Source: Vicia villosa
Taxonomy: Eukaryota; Streptophyta; Magnoliopsida; Fabales; Fabaceae
Assembly: GCF_029867415.1 (NCBI RefSeq)
Contig: NC_081185.1
Location: forward strand, 133,879,753-133,943,752
Length of the DNA: 64,000 nucleotides
Reading direction: 5' to 3'
Part shown: one piece after another, positions 48,001 through 60,271 of the stretch
How the letters are laid out: the number at the start of each line of letters is the position of its first letter
How positions within the stretch are numbered: the stretch's first letter is position 1
Made by a program: the position numbers and the translations under genes
Notes under the pieces: generated by a model
What the model saw: only the letters and a program-made list of their open reading frames with translations
Told to the model about the DNA's origin: nothing
The model's database searches: none

Positions 48001-49100
48001 CCAAATGGTGAATGCAATGACCATGGGATCAATTGCATTTGAAAGATAATTGAATTTCCTTCAAAATGAGCTTTGGTTGACATTTTTTGGATGAAGGATG
48101 AGAGAGTTATGATCAGTCAAAGTTGAGTTGACTTTTCAGGCAAAAACCCTAATTTTGAATCTTAGGGTTTTGTTGATTTTTGATCTTTCCTTGATGAATT
48201 GTGATCATCCAATGATCAAATGTTGAATCCTTTGACAAAATATGGACTTTGACAAAAAATTTCATTTTTGACTGTCAGTTGACTTTTTTGGTCAAACGGG
48301 TCGTCTGTTGACTGTTTGAGCTGCTGACGGTGCGTCTGAGTGAATTGAAGTTTGAAAATTTGTATGATGGTACTTTGAGATGTATGGATGTATATGAAAT
48401 CCATTTGAGCTCTCAAAACTTGTTGCTCCTGTTAAAACAAGAAAAACCCTGATTAGGGACTGTCTGTATAGGAGGCAGTTAAGCGTACCTGATTTTTGTG
48501 CAGTGTTGAGTTTCTGCTAATCATGTGATATTCAGAAGACTTCTAACACAAAAATCTTGGAAATTTGAATTGTGAATGATTGATTTGATTGATTGTACAA
48601 ATCACTGTGAATTGTACTGTCTGCAGTTTGTCTGTCAACCGACTGTTCGTGTACTGAAGCAGCAGTTAAAGTGAAAAATCAACAGTCAAAGTTAATTTTC
48701 TTTTTTTTTGTTGTTTTTGTTTTATGTTTGAAAAATTAAAGTTATTTACATGACTTGTTAAAAACACAGACATAATAAATAACTAATATATACTGTTACC
48801 AGTACAGTCTGAGTTTCCTGATTCTGCGCCTGCAAAAAGATTTAACTCTGTACCAATTGTGTCAGTACTATTTATCTGTAAATAAATAAATAGCATGTGT
48901 GAAGTAATAAACAGTATTTGGCGTTTGCGTAAGAATAAATTCAACTGCAAGCCAAATTACTGTATAAGAAAAATTCTAAAAACTAAGTATTTCATATGTC
49001 AGGATATTTGTTGAAATAAAAATCCATGATTATATGAGACCCTTAATTTTCAGATTGGAGTTTTCTTGAAAAATAGGTGGGCAAATTTTGGGGTATAACA
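45042..49100 (-). repeat. Ogre 5' LTR, complete, 4059 bp
   Basis: Plus-strand TGTGGACCG (45042) to GGGTATAACA (49100), that is minus-strand TGTTATACC...GGTCCACA. It lacks the block of about 700 bp with TATA box and microprotein ORF seen in the 3' LTR: the gap position is about 48790-48795. ORFs inside (e.g. 48216-48416, identical to 31871-32071) are not convincing genes. Its AT-rich middle is 45950-46500. Confidence 0.88.
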
Positions 49101-49899
49101 CAACCGTGGGAAAAAATTTTCTACACTTGCAATCCATCTCAGAGATTTGTTCCAAGATTTCATTATCTTGAGCAAATGTTTTCATGGAAAAATGTTTTCA
49201 CAAGAAAGAGAATAAAACATATAATGATGGATGTAAAGAGTGTCTTGTTGATAGATGTCTTGAAAATTTCTTGAGTGTTGTTACTTTATGAATATAGGAC
49301 ATAGATTCGTTGTTGTAGCCGAGTAACTAAACTCCTTGGTTCATTTATAAAACCGAGGGGAATTTTTTTAATTAAAAAATAAAATAAGGACTTTCTCCTC
49401 ATTTAATAAGAAAAACGAGGTAATATATTACTTGCAAAAAATGAATGATAAAAACTTGAAAGTAACCTGTCTTGTTTCCGTTTTCATTTTTTATTATTCA
49501 TCATTTTTTTGTGTTGCAATTGCTTACAATTTACAGCATATACAGGAATAAATTTCTCAAGTTTATCAACTAAGGAAAGCAATAAATTACATAGTGTTTT
49601 CTTTTATTGACAACATAGAAATGTTATTTCAAAAATACAACAACAACATCAACATCATTATGTGAAATGGATTGTAAGAGAAAAAAATTATTTTGTTCAA
49701 GATAGAAGAACAACATACATCATAGAACATTGAAGATTTTTTTGTCTTGCAATCCTTCCCAAAGAATGATGCGTACGAGTTTGAAGCGACTACATATAAG
49801 TTAGGTTTAGGGGAAAACTTTATTGACGAGTACTTTTATAATAAAATATGATTATCTAATCTATTAACTATCATAGAAATTGTACTGACCTAGATATCA
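49101..49899. other. Intergenic, nothing recognised
   Basis: AT-rich, starting CAACC (the presumed target-site side of the Ogre element). No supported gene. Confidence 0.5.
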
Positions 49900-50430
49900 A
49901 AACCAGAAAGGGCCACGAACGTCTTGCACGGTGTCGAGGAAGAGGAGAGGGAGGTGTACCTGCAAGGTACTTCGACGATCAAGTCAGTATGGTCACAGAT
50001 ACGAGTAAGTGTTAGGGATATGAAAAATGTGTTTTCTGACCCTCTCAAGTGAGAGAGTTTATATAATACCCCCAGCGCGTGGCTAACGGTCGGGGTTTTG
50101 GGTTAGGTTGTTGACTTAGGCCCAAAACCCGTAACTGCCAAGGTTATAGGTGTAAACCTAGGAATCCTGGGAGACTGCTCGACACTAGCCATTATGCGAG
50201 CAGAGGGGCGATCCTGGTCGACACGAGGTGAGATCTGGGGAGTCAAATGAACGCCTAGGGACGCGGGAGCCGATCTGGTCAGCTAGGTTGCATTATGCTC
50301 GGTGTCGGGCGTGGGGAGAGTGTTTTCTCCGTCTGTGAGTGATTGAGCCTAGGTCATTTGGGTCGTCTCAAAGGTGAACGTGAATTGGGCCGTTTCTTAG
50401 TGTCGGGCAAGTCCAGAATAGAAACTAAAG
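49900..50430 (-). repeat. Probable gypsy LTR remnant
   Basis: GC-richer block with a minus-strand TATTATATAAACTCTCTCAC TATA-like promoter (about 50055-50075), and words such as GGCCCAAAACCCGTAAC and GGCGATCCTGGTCGACACG typical of plant gypsy LTRs. Edges and class are not certain. Confidence 0.4.
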
Positions 50431-51672
50431 AAATAGATCATTTAATTTATAAATATAAAATAAAATAAAATAAAAGACACTATTTTAAAAAATAAAAACA
50501 TAAACTGCATTACTGATATTAAACATAAACTGCATTTACAGGGAGTACAGACTCGAATCTGGTGCAGTTTATAAAGCCTAACAAAAAGTTGGCAACTCTA
50601 ATTTTATTCAATAAAAGCTTGCCAATGATATCTTCCTCTTGACTTTGAATTTTGAAAGAAAGTCCAGACGATGTAATGGACCAATTAACTAATGATCCAA
50701 CTAAATATTAAAATATTACCTAGATGATGTTATTAATTTTGACAAGGAACTGTCAAGTTTATAAAGATTCATGTATCTGCATCCATCTCACTAAAAGCAC
50801 GAGGCGTCGCGTGGGGCCAATAAACCTAGCTATAACTAAAATTAATAATATTATTATATTATTATTAATCCTTCAAACAAAAACTATATATAGTTTTAAC
50901 AATAATTTAACTATATATAGAAACAGTTGCATATATATTTTAACAAGAGATTTTCTATGCATCAACCAATAATAGAAAACTCTTTTGTCCTGACAAATTT
51001 CATGTTAACTTATCTGATTTAATGCATCATGAAAAGTATTAAGCAAGTGGCTCGAAAGAAACATTATTAAACAAGTTGATATAATAATAATGCCTGTCTA
51101 TTAAAGTATGAATTATTTAAGGCTATTGTCTGCATTCTCTTTATCATCTTTGGTCTTCATCATCATAACGGTATTACTATTGGTCCACTATGATTTTGTC
51201 CGCATTTATTTCTCCATGGGAGGAATAAAATATTGTTTACAATTATCTTGACAATGGTTATTTTAGTAGATCTAGTAACGTATGAGAACTTTTCATTTGT
51301 TATTCTTGAATATCTACTAATCTGTAATACTTAGCAAATGGTCTAAATGCAATGTCATGTGGATTTAAGGCATGATGCTGTTTGAGGATAAAAACAAACA
51401 ATTGTTTTGTAAATGTTAACTGTATCTATATTATTATAATTTACTTTTGTTTTTGGTGTACGTTTTGGTCCTTTTTTCATCTAATTGTTGAAAATTTAAA
51501 AGGTATCTCGGGTTTATCATCCTAATGAGCTATAGCCAACTTGAATCAAATTAATGAAATAAATGAATAAATTATCAAAATATATGAAGATGCTTGAAAA
51601 ATGTATAATTATAAAGGTATAATCCTAAACTATGTAGCACCAACACATCTTAAGAAAATATGTGTCTGTGTC
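50431..51672. other. Intergenic; right part is the MITE-like target of the CACTA element
   Basis: AT-rich with no gene. From about 51625 (GTAGCACCAACACATCTTAA to TGTGTCTGTGTC) it looks like the left end of a repeat whose right end is at 60559-60935. Confidence 0.5.
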
Positions 51673-51688
51673 CACTACAAAAAAACTC

Positions 51689-52080
51689 TTCCCCAGCGAC
51701 ATAGGTAGCGACGTGGTTAACACGTGGGTAGTTGCGACGTGTTTCCCACGTCACAACAAACTTTTATAATTAAAAAATCAATCCAACGTTATAATCAGAC
51801 GTGTCAGAGGTTGCTTTTTTTAAAAAAATGTTGCGACATGTGAAACACGTCGCTAATAAAAAGTAAAAAATTAAAAAAATACAAACTTTAACGTTGTAGT
51901 TGGTGGGAGATTTGAAATTTTTTGAATTTTAGTAGTGACGTTACTCCCACGTCGCAACGTATTACTTGGGAATATAACTCTGTCACTTTTACAGATGTGT
52001 CATTATTATTATGACCGTTTAAGTGTAGCGACGTGGGAACCACCTGGCAAAGTAGCGACGTGGTCATCACGTCGCTGATG
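51689..52080. repeat. Left subterminal repeats of CACTA
   Basis: Motifs such as GTAGCGACGTGGTTAACACG (51707), TTGCGACGTGTTTCCCACGT (51733), TTGCGACATGTGAAACACGT (51830) and GTAGCGACGTGGTCATCACG (52052). These are expected binding sites for the element's DNA-binding protein. Confidence 0.85.
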
Positions 52081-52082
52081 TC

Positions 52083-52440
52083 CTTATATATTTTTTCACA
52101 AAACCAAAACCCTTGCGTTCCAGATTCAGAAACAGAAACAGAATAGAAAGCAAAAGCCTTCCTCCCCTTTCTTCTTCCTCCACTCCACGCATCTCCCCTT
52201 TCTTCCTCCCTCCATTGCTCCAACTCCCCCTCCCCTTTTCTTCCCCATTGTTGTCTTAACTCTCTCTCAAATATCAATTACAGGTAACTAATTTTATTTT
52301 TTATTTGTATAATTTTATTTTTTTAGAACTTTTAAATTTCTGAATTTAATTTAGAGTTTTTTTTGAAGGATTGAAGTTTGAAGATTGAAGAATTGTGAAG
52401 AAGAGGTACTACAAGAGTGAAGGAGATTTGAAGAAGAGGT
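52083..52440 (+). promoter_or_regulatory. CACTA promoter and untranslated leader
   Basis: CCTTATATATTTTTTC (about 52081) directly after the last subterminal motif looks like the TATA box. A CT-rich leader follows to AATTACAG/GTAACTAA (52283), a likely donor, and a second GA-rich exon-like segment ends AAGAAGAG/GTATTTTAG (about 52438). Confidence 0.55.
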
Positions 52441-52633
52441 ATTTTAGTAATTTTTTATATTTTATTTTTATTGTGATATACTGAAATAAATTTATTTTGT
52501 ATATTTGTGAATTTATATGTGTGGAATAAATCTGTGAATAAATTTATATGTGTGGAATAAATTTATTTTGTATATTTGTGAATGTATATTTGTGAATTTA
52601 TACTGAAATAAATTTTATTTCACAATATCTAAG

Positions 52634-52737
<104 letters not shown>

Positions 52738-52905
52738 TGTTTTTTATAACTAAATAAATTTATTTGGTCTAAGTTTAATAAATTAAATTTGTATATATTC
52801 TGTTTTTTGTCTAAATATATTCTAAGTTTATATATTTTAAGTTTAATTTTTATATATACGAAAATGTATAAATATATAAATAAAAAACAGAATTATGAAA
52901 ATTAT

Positions 52906-53338
52906 GAAAATATTTTTAAAACAGAATTATTTTTGCATATATAGAAATTAAATTTTTTATGTTTATAATAAAAAGATAATATATTTATATTATGAATTAT
53001 GAAAATAAAATATTAAAAAGAGAATATTTTTATACATATAAGTTATAAATGTTTTATGTTTATATAAAATAAGTTATTTTTTTGAAAAATAGAAATATAA
53101 ACAAACTACAATTAAAAGTATATAGAAAATATTTTTAAAACAGAATTATTTTTGCATATATAGAAATTAAATTTTTTTTTATTTATAATAAAAAGATAAT
53201 ATATTTATATTATAATGAAAATAAAATATTAAAAAGAGAATATTTTTATACATATAAGTTTTGAATTTTTTATGTTTATATAAAATAAGTTATTTTTTGA
53301 AAAATAGAAATATAAACAAACTACAATTAAAAGTACAT
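52906..53338. repeat. Tandem duplication, about 220 bp x 2
   Basis: GAAAATATTTTTAAAACAGAATTATTTTTG starts here at 52906 and again near 53126 (only part of the shared run is quoted by position); both copies end ...AAACAAACTACAATTAAAAG. Confidence 0.85.
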
Positions 53339-53937
53339 CATTGTTGTATATATTTGATAAAAATAGTTTTATTAAAAAAAATCTAATAGACTATGTTTTA
53401 TATGTAATATATATTATTGTTTTTTAAAATAGAAATTATTACTAAAAATAAGATACATATTAATCTTAATGAATGTATAGAAGTTATGTTTGAAAAATAT
53501 TATTAATATTTAAAAATTAAAAATAAAATATTATAAATTTACATTTTGTATATAATATTTATTATATATTTAATAAAAAAATTATATTTATTATCTTTAT
53601 GAACTATGGTGTTACATGAGTAGTACTTTTTAATAGATAATATTTATTTATCTGGTACATGTTTAATAGTTGAATCAAAAATAATATTTTTAATAATAGT
53701 AAATATTTATTAGTAGTATTTTTATTAAATAATATTTTTAATATATGTAGTTAATAAAAAAGTAATTTTATGGTTAACATAGGTTCAATATAACATGTGT
53801 AGTTAAAAATATTAGTAGTATTGTTATTAAATAATATTTTTAAGAATAGTAAATATTAACTAGTATACGTCTAAGAATAATATTAACTTGATTAATATTA
53901 CTAACTCAAAATGACAATGATTGTATAAATGTGCAGT

Positions 53938-56900
53938 ATGGAATATTATCGGTATTATCGTAGTTGGATGTACGATAGAACATTTCCAGGAAGAATGGGA
54001 CTTAAACCCAATTTTATAGTAGGAGTTGAAGGGTTTATCAGTTGGGCGTTTGCTCAGGAATTATGTCGAAGCGAAGGAGGAGTTAGGTGTCCCTGTCTTA
54101 AATGTGAATGTAGACCAATAATTAGTGACCCACAGGAAATAACAGCTCATTTGCATAGAAGGGGTTTCATAGCAAATTATTGGGTTTGGACGTTTAACGG
54201 TGAAGAACTGCCTAGTAACGTACCAGAGACTAGCAACTCTCATGCTTCAAGTAGTCGGCCGCCTGTGGAATATGAGGAAAACTTTAATCTGATTGGTGAC
54301 ATGGTTGAGGATGCTTTTGGTGTGAACGTGACTTATGATGAGCCTGAAGATTTTGGTGGGGAAGAGATGCCGAATGAGGAAGCGCAGAAATTTTATCAGT
54401 TGTTGAATGAGATGAATACGCCGTTGTTTGATGGATCGTCTGACTCAAAGTTATCAATGTGTGTGAGATTGTTGGCCGCCAAGGCAAATTGGAATGTTCC
54501 TGATAAGTGTTTGGAATTCTTCGTAAAGATGATGTTGGACTCAACTGCAATGAAAGACAACTTGCCTACAACATTTTATGAAGCAAAGAAGTTGGTGTCG
54601 AAGTTGGGCTTAAGAGTAAGAAAGATTGATTGTTGCATTAATGGCTGTATGTTGTTCTACGACAATGAGTTTGGTACTCAAGATGGGTTGTTGGAGGAAT
54701 GTAAGTTTTGTATGAGTCCAAGATATAAAGTTCCAAGTAGAGCCGTTAACACTAATCAAGACCGTGTAGCAGTAAAGTCCATGTTTTATCTTCCGATAAT
54801 ACCAAGGTTAAAAAGAATGTTTGCTTCAATGCACAGTGCAAGTCAAATGACATGGCATCACACAAATAACACAAGTCCAGGCACTATGCGGCATCCATCT
54901 GATGGCGAGGCATGGAAGCACTTTGATCGGATGCATCCTGATTTTGCCGCAGAACCTAGAAATGTCAGGTTGGGATTATGCTCTGATGGATTTACTCCAT
55001 ATGTCCAAGGGTCGGGAACTGCATATTCTTGTTGGCCAGTTATTGTAACCCCTTACAACCTCCCTCCTGAGATGTGCATGACAAAACCATACATGTTTTT
55101 GACGTGGGTCATTCCAGGACCTTCGAGTCCAAAAGCAGGAATTGATGTGTATTTACAACCTTTAATTGATGATTTGAAGAGATTGTGGATTGGAGAATGG
55201 ACTTATGATATATCACGTAAAGAAAACTTTACAATGCGAGCTTCATTGATGTGGACCATCAACGACTTTCCAGCATATGGCATGTTGTCTGGTTGGGGTA
55301 CGCATGGCAAAATGGGTTGTCCGCATTGCATGGGAAACAACAAAGGGTTCACGTTGGATAAAGGTGGGAAAAGCTCGTGGTTTGACTGTCACCGCAGATT
55401 CCTACCACGAAATCACTCCTATAGAAGAAACATGACAAACTTTAAAAAAGATGTACGAGTGAAAGATGCGCCTCCGCCTCGATTGTCACCATGGGCTATA
55501 TGGGAACAAGTTAGTGAGCTACCAAAATTTACAGATACTGGCAAAGAATGCCGAATTGAAGGATACGGAGTCACGCACAATTGGACAAAAAGAAGTATAT
55601 TTTGGGACCTCCCGTATTGGAAGGATAACTTGTTGCGCCATAATCTAGATGTTATGCATATTGAGAAGAATTTTTTTGATAATGTATTTAACACAGTGAT
55701 GGATGTGAAAGGCAAAACGAAAGATAATGAAAAGGCCAGACAAGACATGGAAAAATGGTGTAACAGAAGAGAGTTGGAGTTGAGGCCTCTACCGAATGGA
55801 AAGTTATTAAAACCCAAGGCTTGTTTCACTCTGACTTCCCAAGAAGCTAAAGCTGTTTGTCGATGGCTAAAAGATTTGAGAATGCCCGATGGCTATTCAT
55901 CAAATTTATCAAGGTGTGCTGACCCTAACACTGGGAAGTTGCATGGAATGAAAAGTCACGATTGTCACATTTTCATGGAACAATTGTTACCAATTGCATT
56001 TGGCTCGCTACCCAAACATGTTCTTGATCCACTAACTGAAATTAGTCAGTTTTTTAGAGATATTTGTGCGTCATCTTTAAAAGTGGAAGACATCATGAAG
56101 TTGGACCAAAACATTGCAATCATTCTTTGTAAGTTGGAACAAGTATTTCCGCCTGGTTTCTTTGACTCCATGGAACATTTACCTGTGCATCTTGCATATG
56201 AAGCTTTTCTTGGTGGACCAGTTCAATATAGGTGGATGTATCCGTTTGAAAGGTTCATGGGTGATTCAAAGCGATCAGTGAAGAATAAAGCAAGAGTTGA
56301 AGGTTCTATATGTGCACATTACCTGCATCGATAAACATCACATTTTTGCAGTCATTATTTCAATCACTTGATGTTAACTCCTAGAACCATACGGAATCCG
56401 GTAAATGTCAACCAGAGGAGTCAATTCACCTTATCGGTATTCGGTCTTCCAGGTCGACCTTCTGGAAAGAAGAGTGTGCATTGGTTGACCCAGAAAGAAA
56501 TGCAATCCGCACATGTCCATGTCTTGATCAACTGCGTTGAAGTTAAACAATACCTTGAGTAAGTTTACCCAATAGTTTTTTTACCTTTGTTGACAATGTC
56601 TGTATACCAAACTTATTTAACTTATGCTGTATATTTTGTAGGGAATTTAACAATGCCTATTTTCATAGTACCGGTGTACAGTCAACATCCGGCGTCATTC
56701 ATGCTCAATTTCCCTTATGGTTCAAGCAAAGATTGTCTACCGTGTTTCCACCAACTCCAGAAATACTCCATTTGAGAAACTTAGCAGAAGGCCCTATCCA
56801 AAGCGCAAATGATTGGCACACATACTTCGTGAACGGATATAAGTTTCACACTGAGGCATGGACTGAAGGGAAAAAAACCATAAACAGTGGTGTATTTGTA

Positions 56901-57521
56901 AAAGGAGTTACAGATGGTGGTGAAGATGACTTTTATGGAGTTATTAAACATATCTACGAGTTGGTATACCATTACTTGGATTCAGAAAATAAAGTTGTCT
57001 TGTTTTATTGTGAATGGTATGATCCAAGTAGAGGCACCAAAATAGACAGGTCATACGGTACTGTTGAGATTCAAATGAACCGGAAATACAAAGAGTATGA
57101 TCCTTTCATAATGTCAAATATTGTTAGGCAAGTTTATTATGTACCTTATCCTTCATTTGTGACACGTAAAAGAGGATGGTGTGTTGTAATAAAAACAAAA
57201 CCCCAAGGTCATATTGAAAACGGAGATCAAGTAGAAGATGTTGCCTATCAAGTTGATGATGTTGATCAAATTAATGAAGTGGTTGCAGCTGAAGACATTA
57301 CAAGTTTAAATGACACAACTGTTGAGGGACATCAAGTTGATGCATCTATATTGTTGGTTGAAAATAATGTGGATGAAGAGAATGATGAAGAGTTTGAATC
57401 CGATGACAATAATGAAGAGAATGAAGAAGAGAATGATGAAGAGAATGACGAAGAGAATGACGAAGAGAATGATGAAGAGAATGATGAAGAGAATGATATG
57501 GATAGCGAAGATGAAGAATAA
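53938..57521 (+). pseudogene. TNP2-type CACTA transposase with one in-frame stop
   Basis: Catalytic transposase of CACTA elements. Exon A is about 53938-56558 and exon B 56642-57521, joined at CTTGA/GTAAGTTT and TTTTGTAG/GGAATTT with frame kept (YLE-EFNNA). Domains: transposase-associated N-terminus (YYRYYRSWMYDR, CPCLKCEC; 1-85), TNP2/Transposase_21 core (DGFTPYVQGSGTAYSCWPV from residue 350, to about 600: HNLDVMHIEKNFFDN), DUF4218-like region (LPVHLAYEAFLGGPVQYRWMY, about 745), then an acidic tail. A TAA at 56332-56334 interrupts exon A where relatives have Glu (HYLHRE expected), consistent with one GAA-to-TAA change; the frame is open again until the donor. ATG at 53938 follows ATGTGCAG, so an upstream exon may exist. 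As read the protein is truncated in DUF4218 at about 798 aa. Confidence 0.87.
57361..57512 (+). repeat. Acidic repeat in the transposase C-terminus
   Basis: GAAGAGAATGAT/GAAGAGAATGAC units encode about nine EEND repeats at the end of exon B. Confidence 0.9.
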
Positions 57522-57705
57522 CTAAACATTGAATGTAATATCTAATTATGTGTTAAGTAATATCTAATTATGTGTTAAAGAATAACTATTTATGTGTTAA
57601 TGAATATCTATTTATGTGTTAATGAATATCTATTTATGTGTTAATGAATATATATTGATCTTAATGAATTTATTATCTTTGTTGGTGAATAATAAAATAG
57701 GTAAC
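57522..57705 (+). other. Short repeats between the CACTA genes
   Basis: ATATCTATTTATGTGTTAATGA-like units of about 24 bp, four to five times (57536-57646), shorter core quoted as TATTTATGTGTTAATGA. Probably the 3' end of the first transcript and leader of the second. Confidence 0.7.
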
Positions 57706-59916
57706 ATGCCACCTAAGAGTAAAGATAGTGGTAGGAAGTCCCAACGTCCGAGGATAGTAGTATGTGACGCGCCTCACACAGCAGCGTGTCCCCGCCCTCA
57801 GAGTCATGTTGATCCTATGTCTCTAGCCAGTACTCAGGCTTTTACCCCATTACTCTCCTCCCACACATTCCCGTCTGGGGTACCTGCATCTTTCCAGTAC
57901 TCAGCGGTACCTCCATCCTTCCAGCATCCTGGTGTGCCATCGTCCTTCCAGCAAGCAGCAGGACCTAGCTTTCCATTCACACATACTGGTGTGCCCCCTC
58001 CCAGCTTTCCATTCTCCCATACTGGCATGCCTTCATCCTTCCAGCAGACTGGAGGATCTGGTTTTTCATATCCCATCCTGATGACTTCATCCTTCCAGCA
58101 GACGGGAGGGTCCAGCAGTACACGTCCGACACAGGCTGGACGATCTCCTAGTCCACGCCCCACACAGGCTGGACAATCTCCCCGTCCACGTCCCACACAG
58201 GCTGGACGATCTCCTAGTCCACGCCCCACACAGGTTGGAGGCTCACGCACCCCACATCCCACACATGTACCAGCACGTGAGGTTGATGAGGCAGTTGATG
58301 AGATAGATGGAGCTGATCTTCGTGGGAGGGATGATCCTGATGAGATTCATGTGATTGACGGCAGATTTTGGATTCAGCCCGAAGGAAGCAAGTAAGTTTC
58401 CTATTTAAAAACTTTTATAGTATGTATACTTTTTCATTTTTTTTATAAATTTATATCTAACATTTTCATTTTTTGTTTCAGTTTTACGCCGAGTCGGACA
58501 GCTGCTAGGGTTGTTAGCTATATAATTCAGCAGATGTATAAATCAGCTTTTAAGAGCTATGGGGACGTCAAAAATAAAGATGAATGGTTTAGAATGTTTA
58601 AGGTATTGTTATTTATATATGTTATGCATTTAATTTATTGTTTTAGTTATAGTTATTTAAATAAAATTCTCATTATAATTACTTAACATTTTATTTTAAT
58701 GTCATACATTATTGCAGGAGAAATGTGTGTGGGATCCTTTGAGTGAAAAAAGTGTTCAGAAAGTTTTCAACACCAGATGCTCTAAAAGAATGTCTGATAT
58801 GCTGCGGCGAGTAAGGGAGAATCATGAGCTTCATGGCATCCGTCCTAACTGGATAGGCGAGGAGGTTTTTCATGATCTTGTTACATATTGGAGGAGTCCA
58901 GAATTCCGGGCTAAATCAGAAACTTTTAAGAAGATGAGGGCATCTGAAAAGGGCGGTTGTGTCAACACAGTTGGAAGTATTAGCACCGCCGAGCATGCCC
59001 GACGATTGGTAAAAATTTTAAATTTTTTAAGTTACATCTTTATTCATAATATATTTTACTAATTATTTTTAATTATATTATTTAGGCTAAGGAGTTGGGG
59101 AGAAAACCATTGATGCCTGAGCTGATTTCGAGGACCCGGACAAGGAGATCGGGAGGTTTTGTCGACGAGCGCACGAAGTTGTATCTTGTAAGTGAAATTT
59201 ACGTTGTTTAATTTTTTTAAATTAATACAAAATTTGTGACGTGAATTTCATGTGGCAATTGATAAATTGCCACATTAAAATCATGTGGCAAATCATAAGT
59301 TGTGGCGTGAAAATCACGTGGCAACTTTTTAATATATTTTAATTGCCTAATTAAATATGCATTTAAATATTTAACTTACATTTTTTATTGAATATCTGTG
59401 CAGGAAGATTATGATAGCCGACTTGCCATTTTTCTGGAAAATAATCCTCAATTCATGCCAGCAGAGGGGGAGCCGCTAAATGCGGATGTTGATCACTATA
59501 TCTGGTGTGAGGTTATTAAAGAAAAAGGACCTAATGGTTGCTTTTTTGGTGCTGGAAATTTGGCGGCCAGCTATAGACGTGGTGACCGCAATCTGTTTCA
59601 AAGACTTCAGGATGGAGAGGGTGGATCGCGTCAACCAAATCTGACACAGGAACAAACTGAATTAGTAAGGCAATTGGCGAGACGCGAAAGTGAGGCCCAG
59701 ATCGAGATGATGCGGAAGAAGCAGGCTGATATGGAGGAGCAGCATGCGCGACAGATGGAGGGCATTATGAAGAAGCAAGCTGAGATGGAGGAGCAGATGA
59801 GACGGTTTATGCAAGGAGGTGGAAATTACAGTAATGCTCCTCCTCAAGAGCCGGAGGATGACGGGGTGGCTGATGATTTTAATCCGGATAATTATTTTCC
59901 GGATGATGCCTCTTGA
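57706..59916 (+). CDS. Plant transposase (Ptta/En/Spm type), TNPA-like DNA-binding protein
   Basis: Predicted exons 57706-58391, 58482-58602, 58718-59008, 59086-59187, 59404-59916. All introns are GT-AG and the joined frame is open: 570 aa from MPPKSKDSGR to FPDDAS. It should bind the subterminal repeats of the element and assist or regulate transposition (by analogy with TNPA of En/Spm). Parts: a Ser/Pro-rich N-terminus (1-225) with FPFTHTGVP/SSFQQTGG and RPTQAGRSPS repeats; a Ptta/En/Spm domain (about 230-450: FTPSRTAARVV, WDPLSEKSVQKVF, DHYIWCEV); a charged coiled coil (about 480-537, MRKKQADMEEQHARQ); an acidic C-terminus. No stop or shift, unlike its transposase neighbour. Intron 4 contains subterminal-motif-like palindromes. 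Confidence 0.87.
58104..58262 (+). repeat. Pro-rich tandem repeat within the TNPA-like gene
   Basis: CGTCCCACACAGGCTGGACG-type units of about 30-33 bp encode RPTQAGRSPS four to five times. Confidence 0.85.
59236..59328. repeat. Subterminal-motif-like palindromes in intron 4
   Basis: GTGACGTGAATTTCATGTGG, AATTGCCACATTAAAATCAT and GTGGCGTGAAAATCACGTGG. They match the GNGACGTG...CACGTNGC design of the element's ends. Confidence 0.65.
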
Positions 59917-60265
59917 AAACATTTTGTATTTTATTTATTTTTAATTTATTTTTATGTAAAATATTCTACATTTTAATTCATTAAAGTATTAGTTTTAAAT
60001 TTTTAGTTTTAATTAATTGAATTTATTATATAATGTTTATTATATGAATTTATTTTATACAAATTTATTATATAAATTAGTTTTTATAGATTTTAATATA
60101 TAAATTTTATTTTATAGGTTTTATTATATAAATTTTATTTTATAAATTTTATTATATAAATTTTATTATATATATTTTATTATATATATTTTATTATATA
60201 TTAATTAATTATAAAAAATATATAAAACAAAACAAATCTAGCGTGAATAAATTTAAAAAAAAAAA
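59917..60265. other. AT-rich CACTA 3' interior
   Basis: ATTATATAAATTTTATTTTATA-class short repeats (about 60040-60200), described by composition only. No gene. Confidence 0.7.
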
Positions 60266-60271
60266 GCATTT

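Larger units (their letters stand above)
30766..49100 (-). mobile_element. Ogre-like Ty3/gypsy (Tat lineage) retrotransposon
   Basis: Minus-strand order: 5' LTR (49100 to 45042), primer site (45037-45020), ORF1 (44370-43027), gag-protease (42741-38981), intron (38980-38734), RT/RNase H/integrase (38733-35286), repeat-rich 3' UTR, polypurine tract (33482-33466), 3' LTR (33465 to the gap). The extra 5' ORF, tRNA-Arg-like primer site, intron before RT and second RNase H region are the known marks of Ogre elements in legumes. All three long frames are open, so the element may be recent, but its 5' LTR lacks a promoter block found in the 3' LTR. The left end and one target duplication are lost in the gap. 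Confidence 0.9.

Noticed and set aside
57332..57529. 65-aa Ser/Phe-rich minus-strand frame
   Set aside because: Antisense of the acidic EEND repeat.
57834..58262. 142-aa minus-strand Gly/Cys-rich frame
   Set aside because: Antisense of the Pro-rich repeats in the TNPA-like gene.
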